Source of the DNA: Pseudomonadota bacterium
Lineage (GTDB): Bacteria > Pseudomonadota > Gammaproteobacteria > Pseudomonadales > Azotimanducaceae
DNA length: 34,230 bases
Assembly: GCA_022571865.1 (NCBI GenBank)
Contig: JACZXA010000015.1
Coordinates: 1 to 34,230 of the forward strand
Direction of reading: 5' to 3'
In this document: piece after piece, positions 31,678 to 34,230 of the stretch
Numbering within the stretch: the stretch's first letter is position 1
Layout of the letters: every line of letters starts with the position of its first letter
Translations under genes and position numbers: made by a program
The notes under the pieces: generated by a model
What the model was told of the DNA's origin: nothing
The model's database searches: none
Seen by the model: the letters and a program-made list of their open reading frames with translations, nothing else

Positions 31678-33369
31678 ATGACATACGATCTGCTGGTCAA
31701 AAATGGCACGGTAATCGACGGTTCAGGCGGCGCACGCTATCGGGCCGACGTTGCGGTCAAGGATGGCCGAATTGCCGCCATTGGCCGAATCAACGAAAAA
31801 GCGTCGTCTGTGATCGACGCTGAAGGTCATGTGGTATCTCCCGGGTTCGTGGATGGACATACCCATATGGATGCCCAGGTGTTCTGGGATCCGATCGGTT
31901 CGTGCTCTTGTTATCATGGGGTAACGAGTGTGGTGATGGGTAACTGTGGTTTTACCCTGGCACCCTGCCGGGAATCCGAAGCCGATCTCGTATTCCGCAA
32001 TCTGGAAAGGGCGGAAGACATTTCCCGCGAAGCCATGCTTGCCGGTATCGATTGGAGTTGGGAAACGTTCCCGGAGTTTCTCGACGCGGTGGATGCGTTG
32101 CCAAAGGGTATCAACTACGCCGGATATATCGGTCACTCGGCCCTGCGCACCTATGTGATGGGGGAGCGGGCATTTACCGACCCCGCAACCGACGACGACC
32201 TCAAGAAGATGTGTGCCGAAGTGCAACAGGCGGTGATTGCTGGAGCTGTCGGGTTTTCGACCTCACGCACTCGCAATCACCTCACCACAGACGGTCGTCC
32301 AGTTGCAAGTCGCATAGCAGAATGGGAAGAGGTGCGTGCGATTGTCAACGCGGTGGGCGAAACCGGTAAAGGGATATTCGAGTTGGCTGGAGAAACACCC
32401 GGGCGCAAACCGGAACGGATTCGTGATTATTTCGGCCGCTTGAAGGATCTAGCGGTTGAGTCAGGGGTTACCCAGACCTGGGGCATGTTCAGCACCCGCG
32501 TCGCGCCTGACTTGTGGCGTCCCTATTTTGACCTGCTCGACGAGACCGCGGCCGCGGGTGGGAGGATGATTGCTCAGGTGCATAGTCGTGCACTGAACGT
32601 GCTGCTCTCTTTCAAAGCTCATACGCCGTTCGATAACTGGGACGTGTGGAGAGATCTGCGGGTACTGCCACTCGAAGAGCAGAAAGCGAAGCTGGCTGAC
32701 CCGGAATTCAAAGCCAAGCTCGTTGCCGTCGCGAGCCGGGAGTACACGGGTCCCCGTGCGGTGGGTGCAGAAGCAAGACCGCCGAACTGGGATTGGGTGT
32801 TCCCCATGTCGAACATGGATCCCGATCAGATGAGCATGACGGAAATGGCGGCTCAGCGCGGCGTACACCCCGTGGAACTCATGATTGATCTGTCACTCGA
32901 GCATGACTTCGAGATCTTTTTCCGCCAGCCGATCGCAAACGAAGATCAAGATCATGTGTTGGAGATGATGAAACACCCCCGCTCGGTGGTGACCTTCTCC
33001 GATTCCGGCGCCCATGTCTCACAGATAATGGACAGTTCGTTGCAGACTCATCTGTTGAGTTATTGGGTGCGCGAGAAAGAAGCAATGACCCTCGAAGAAG
33101 CGGTTCGCCAGATTACCTACAACACGGCAACCCTGTGGGGTTTACATGATCGAGGGCTCATCCGCCGAGGTATGGCGGCTGACCTGGTCATATTCGACCC
33201 GGAAACTGTCGGCGCGCGGATGCCGGAGGTTGTGCAGGATCTACCCGCGGGTGGGAAGCGGTTGAAACAGACGGCCGTCGGCATCAAGCACACGGTCGTA
33301 AACGGCGAAATTCTGCTTTCTGACAACGAGCATTCGGGTGCGGCTCCGGGAAAACTGCTACGGTCATAA
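31678..33369 (+). CDS. N-acyl-D-amino-acid deacylase-family amidohydrolase
   Basis: A 563-residue metal-dependent amidohydrolase of the D-aminoacylase family: LLVKNGTVIDGSGG, the metal motif HTHMD at 61-65, VVMGNCGFT with metal-ligand Cys90, YIGHSALRTYVMG, RMIAQVHSRA, and FSDSGAHVS with the catalytic Asp. The C-terminal small beta-domain returns as GLIRRGMAADLVIFDPETVG and KHTVVNGEILLS. The family removes acyl groups from N-acyl-D-amino acids, or acts on related D-hydantoins and dipeptides. The ribosome-binding site is GAGGGAG upstream of ATG 31678. It sits 25 bases after the asparaginase-domain gene and is the last protein gene of the GC-rich part, followed by tRNA-Arg. Confidence 0.92.
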   Translation: MTYDLLVKNGTVIDGSGGARYRADVAVKDGRIAAIGRINEKASSVIDAEGHVVSPGFVDGHTHMDAQVFWDPIGSCSCYHGVTSVVMGNCGFTLAPCRESEADLVFRNLERAEDISREAMLAGIDWSWETFPEFLDAVDALPKGINYAGYIGHSALRTYVMGERAFTDPATDDDLKKMCAEVQQAVIAGAVGFSTSRTRNHLTTDGRPVASRIAEWEEVRAIVNAVGETGKGIFELAGETPGRKPERIRDYFGRLKDLAVESGVTQTWGMFSTRVAPDLWRPYFDLLDETAAAGGRMIAQVHSRALNVLLSFKAHTPFDNWDVWRDLRVLPLEEQKAKLADPEFKAKLVAVASREYTGPRAVGAEARPPNWDWVFPMSNMDPDQMSMTEMAAQRGVHPVELMIDLSLEHDFEIFFRQPIANEDQDHVLEMMKHPRSVVTFSDSGAHVSQIMDSSLQTHLLSYWVREKEAMTLEEAVRQITYNTATLWGLHDRGLIRRGMAADLVIFDPETVGARMPEVVQDLPAGGKRLKQTAVGIKHTVVNGEILLSDNEHSGAAPGKLLRS

Positions 33370-33432
33370 CGCGGGCTGGGCACAAGCTGGCATAGCTTCG
33401 TCGAATCTGCTGGCTTAAACTGCCCGTTCTGC

Positions 33433-33509
33433 GCGCTCCTGGCTCAATTGGATAGAGCATCGGGCTTCGAACCCGAGGGTTGCAGGTTCGAGTCCTGCGG
33501 GGCGCGCCA
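33433..33509 (+). tRNA. tRNA-Arg (anticodon UCG)
   Basis: The 77 bases fold as a standard cloverleaf. The acceptor GCGCTCC pairs with GGGGCGC (one G-T pair), the D stem is GCTC/GAGC, the anticodon stem TCGGG/CCCGA has loop CTTCGAA, and the T arm is GCAGG-TTCGAGT-CCTGC. The 3' CCA is encoded. The anticodon TCG (33467-33469) reads the Arg codon CGA. The gene lies about 60 bases after the deacylase and just before the composition change. tRNA 3' ends are common integration sites, but no second copy of the 3' segment is seen in the window. Confidence 0.95.
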
Positions 33510-33588
33510 TATCCGTCCTTGTCCAGTTGTTTTGTGCCCCCAATGCGGTCATTGACTTAATGAATTAATGAGTATTTCTTCGAGTTGA
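33510..33588. other. Composition boundary between GC-rich genome and AT-rich tail
   Basis: Between the tRNA and the first foreign codons the sequence becomes AT-rich. A 7-bp inverted repeat (GCGGTCA at 33545-33551 and TGACCGC at 33586-33592) frames an AT-rich palindromic core. No gene, integrase or att-like repeat is recognisable. The true joint lies somewhere between about 33,510 and 33,610 and could not be placed to the base. Confidence 0.5.
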
Positions 33589-33813
33589 CCGCTAATCCAC
33601 ATCAACGGAAATCTGCTCGACATACTTAATTCCTTAAAAAGTTCTATTGATGGGCTTTTTGTAGTTCCAGAAAAGGATCTTGTTGAATTAGCAAAATCAA
33701 AAAAACCTTACGTTATTTGTTTTGTGGGGATTAATGGCAGCGGAAAAACAACAAGCATTGCTAAAGTCACTAAGCTATTCAAGGATAATGGCTTAAGTGT
33801 TGTTATTGCTGCA
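33589..33813 (+). pseudogene. ftsY: ftsY fragment (SRP receptor GTPase), archaeal-like
   Basis: This open frame has no start codon and about 75 codons. It contains NLLDILNSLKSSIDGLFVVP, then KKPYVICFVGINGSGKTTSI and AKVTKLFKDNGLSVVIAA. This is the start of the NG domain of the SRP receptor FtsY: the P-loop is GINGSGKTT, and the PYVI-FVG lead-in with VVIAA fits archaeal-type FtsY, in which SDTFRAGA normally follows. Instead the frame passes directly into a SecE-like tail. All downstream GTPase motifs (DTFRAAA, DTAGR, TKLD) are missing. The codons are AT-rich, unlike the rest of the window. It is a gene fragment, either from an assembly joint or from a real deletion. FtsY would dock ribosome-SRP complexes at the membrane; this piece cannot. 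Confidence 0.7.
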
Positions 33814-33873
33814 TTTTTGGGTGCCGCTGACTATGGCCTTAATAATCTGTTAGAGTTTTTGCTAGCTATTTAA
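33814..33873 (+). pseudogene. secE: 3' end of a secE-like gene, fused in frame to the ftsY fragment
   Basis: The last 19 codons before TAA read FLGAADYGLNNLLEFLLAI. This resembles the end of the single C-terminal membrane helix of bacterial SecE (FLGA.DYGL..LL.LL). It stops one base before the nusG start, and secE-nusG is the canonical bacterial order. The rest of secE is absent; the preceding codons (VVIAA, 33799-33813) could belong to either ftsY or secE and are the probable joint. The match is short and from pattern memory, but the position supports it. Confidence 0.55.
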
Positions 33874-33874
33874 T

Positions 33875-34230
33875 ATGCCAAAGCAAACTTCTAATCTTGG
33901 CAAGCGATGGTATGTGCTGCATACTTACTCTGGATACGAGGAAAATGTAGCGCGCAACTTAAAGCAGCGAATTGAATCACTTGATATGGGTGATAAAATT
34001 TTTGATGTGATTGTGCCGACCGAAACTAAAATTAAGATTAAGAATGGAAAGCGCTCTACGGTCACCGAGAAAATCTATCCAGGATATGTAATGGTAGAAA
34101 TGCTCGTAACTGATGACTCTTGGTATGTGGTTCGCAATACCCCGAATGTTACTGGTTTTATTGGAACAGGGACAACTCCAACACCAATCGCAGAAGAAGA
34201 AGTAGCGTCCTTGCAAAAACGAATGGGCAT
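33875..34230 (+). CDS. nusG: Transcription elongation/antitermination factor NusG, N-terminal part
   Basis: From ATG 33875 an open frame of 118 codons runs off the window end. It reads KRWYVLHTYSGYEENVARNL, KIFDVIVPTETKIKIKNGKR, KIYPGYVMVEMLVTDDSWYV and VRNTPNVTGFIGTGTTPTPI, which is the NGN domain of bacterial NusG in full. The C-terminal KOW domain would lie beyond the edge. NusG binds RNA polymerase and couples it to Rho or to the ribosome. Low GC, many AAA/ATT codons, the short insert-free NGN domain and the lack of a ribosome-binding site all recall Patescibacteria (CPR) rather than the proteobacterial genes to the left. No shared promoter or gene context with them is seen. Confidence 0.88.
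   Translation, partial: MPKQTSNLGKRWYVLHTYSGYEENVARNLKQRIESLDMGDKIFDVIVPTETKIKIKNGKRSTVTEKIYPGYVMVEMLVTDDSWYVVRNTPNVTGFIGTGTTPTPIAEEEVASLQKRMG

Noticed and set aside
31092-31709. Minus-strand frame of about 205 codons opposite the asparaginase-domain gene
   Set aside because: Low-complexity antisense sequence; the plus strand has the TGGTID and THGTDTMTE motifs and a strong ribosome-binding site.
33433-33509. tRNA-Arg as an attachment site for a genomic island in the AT-rich tail
   Set aside because: No integrase and no repeat of the tRNA 3' end in view; the tail holds housekeeping gene pieces, which favours a chimera.
1-34230. CRISPR arrays, insertion sequences and prophage genes
   Set aside because: No spaced direct repeats, transposase or phage structural motifs were found on reading both strands.

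Overview
The window is mostly one GC-rich proteobacterial chromosome segment, probably from a gammaproteobacterium (inferred from gene families such as the YheT-type hydrolase, TraB/GumN, PEP-CTERM/EPS genes and dense CoA-metabolism operons; no rRNA or other firm taxonomic marker is present). From about 33,590 to the end the sequence turns visibly AT-rich and carries genes of a different style: an archaeal-type ftsY fragment joined in frame to the last codons of a secE, followed by a Patescibacteria-like nusG. That tail looks foreign to the rest and is most simply an assembly chimera joined just after a tRNA-Arg gene.

Layout. 1-5,220: end of a molybdopterin-dependent dehydrogenase, an SsuD-like LLM flavin oxidoreductase, a YheT-type hydrolase, an atypical SDR, a strong inverted repeat, a secreted TraB/GumN protein and a CinA-N-domain protein. 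5,221-5,665: a divergent intergenic region holding a likely dehydrogenase remnant. 5,666-12,131: a cell-surface/exopolysaccharide island with two paralogous Ig-like/Fn3 lipoproteins, the large PEP-CTERM TPR lipoprotein PrsT, an outer-membrane beta-barrel and a Wza-type export lipoprotein. No exosortase or PEP-CTERM substrate is in view.

12,307-23,902: two CoA-thioester operons that share a MaoC hydratase / CitE-like lyase / acyl-CoA dehydrogenase core. The first is MaoC-lyase-crotonase with a divergent acyl-CoA dehydrogenase. The second is MmgE/PrpD-MaoC-MaoC-lyase-acyl-CoA dehydrogenase, with almost every junction translationally coupled or tightly spaced. An AAA+ ATPase/VWA pair lies between them. 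Taken together they look like catabolism of a branched dicarboxylic or hydroxy-acyl-CoA; the second set recalls itaconate/citramalyl-CoA chemistry but has no CoA-transferase.

23,982-33,369: a frameshifted membrane signalling protein, a sucrase/ferredoxin-like thioredoxin-fold protein, a TIR-TM-TolB-like-TPR protein, two coupled alpha/beta hydrolases, an isocitrate/isopropylmalate-type dehydrogenase, and a divergent pair made of a half-length asparaginase-domain protein and an N-acyl-D-amino-acid deacylase. tRNA-Arg(UCG) follows at 33,433-33,509, then the foreign tail.

No CRISPR array, transposase, integrase or phage gene was seen. The best candidates for something new are the TIR-TolB-TPR protein, the PrpD/double-MaoC operon, the frameshift in the CxxC-tailed membrane protein, and the 79-bp palindromic element.
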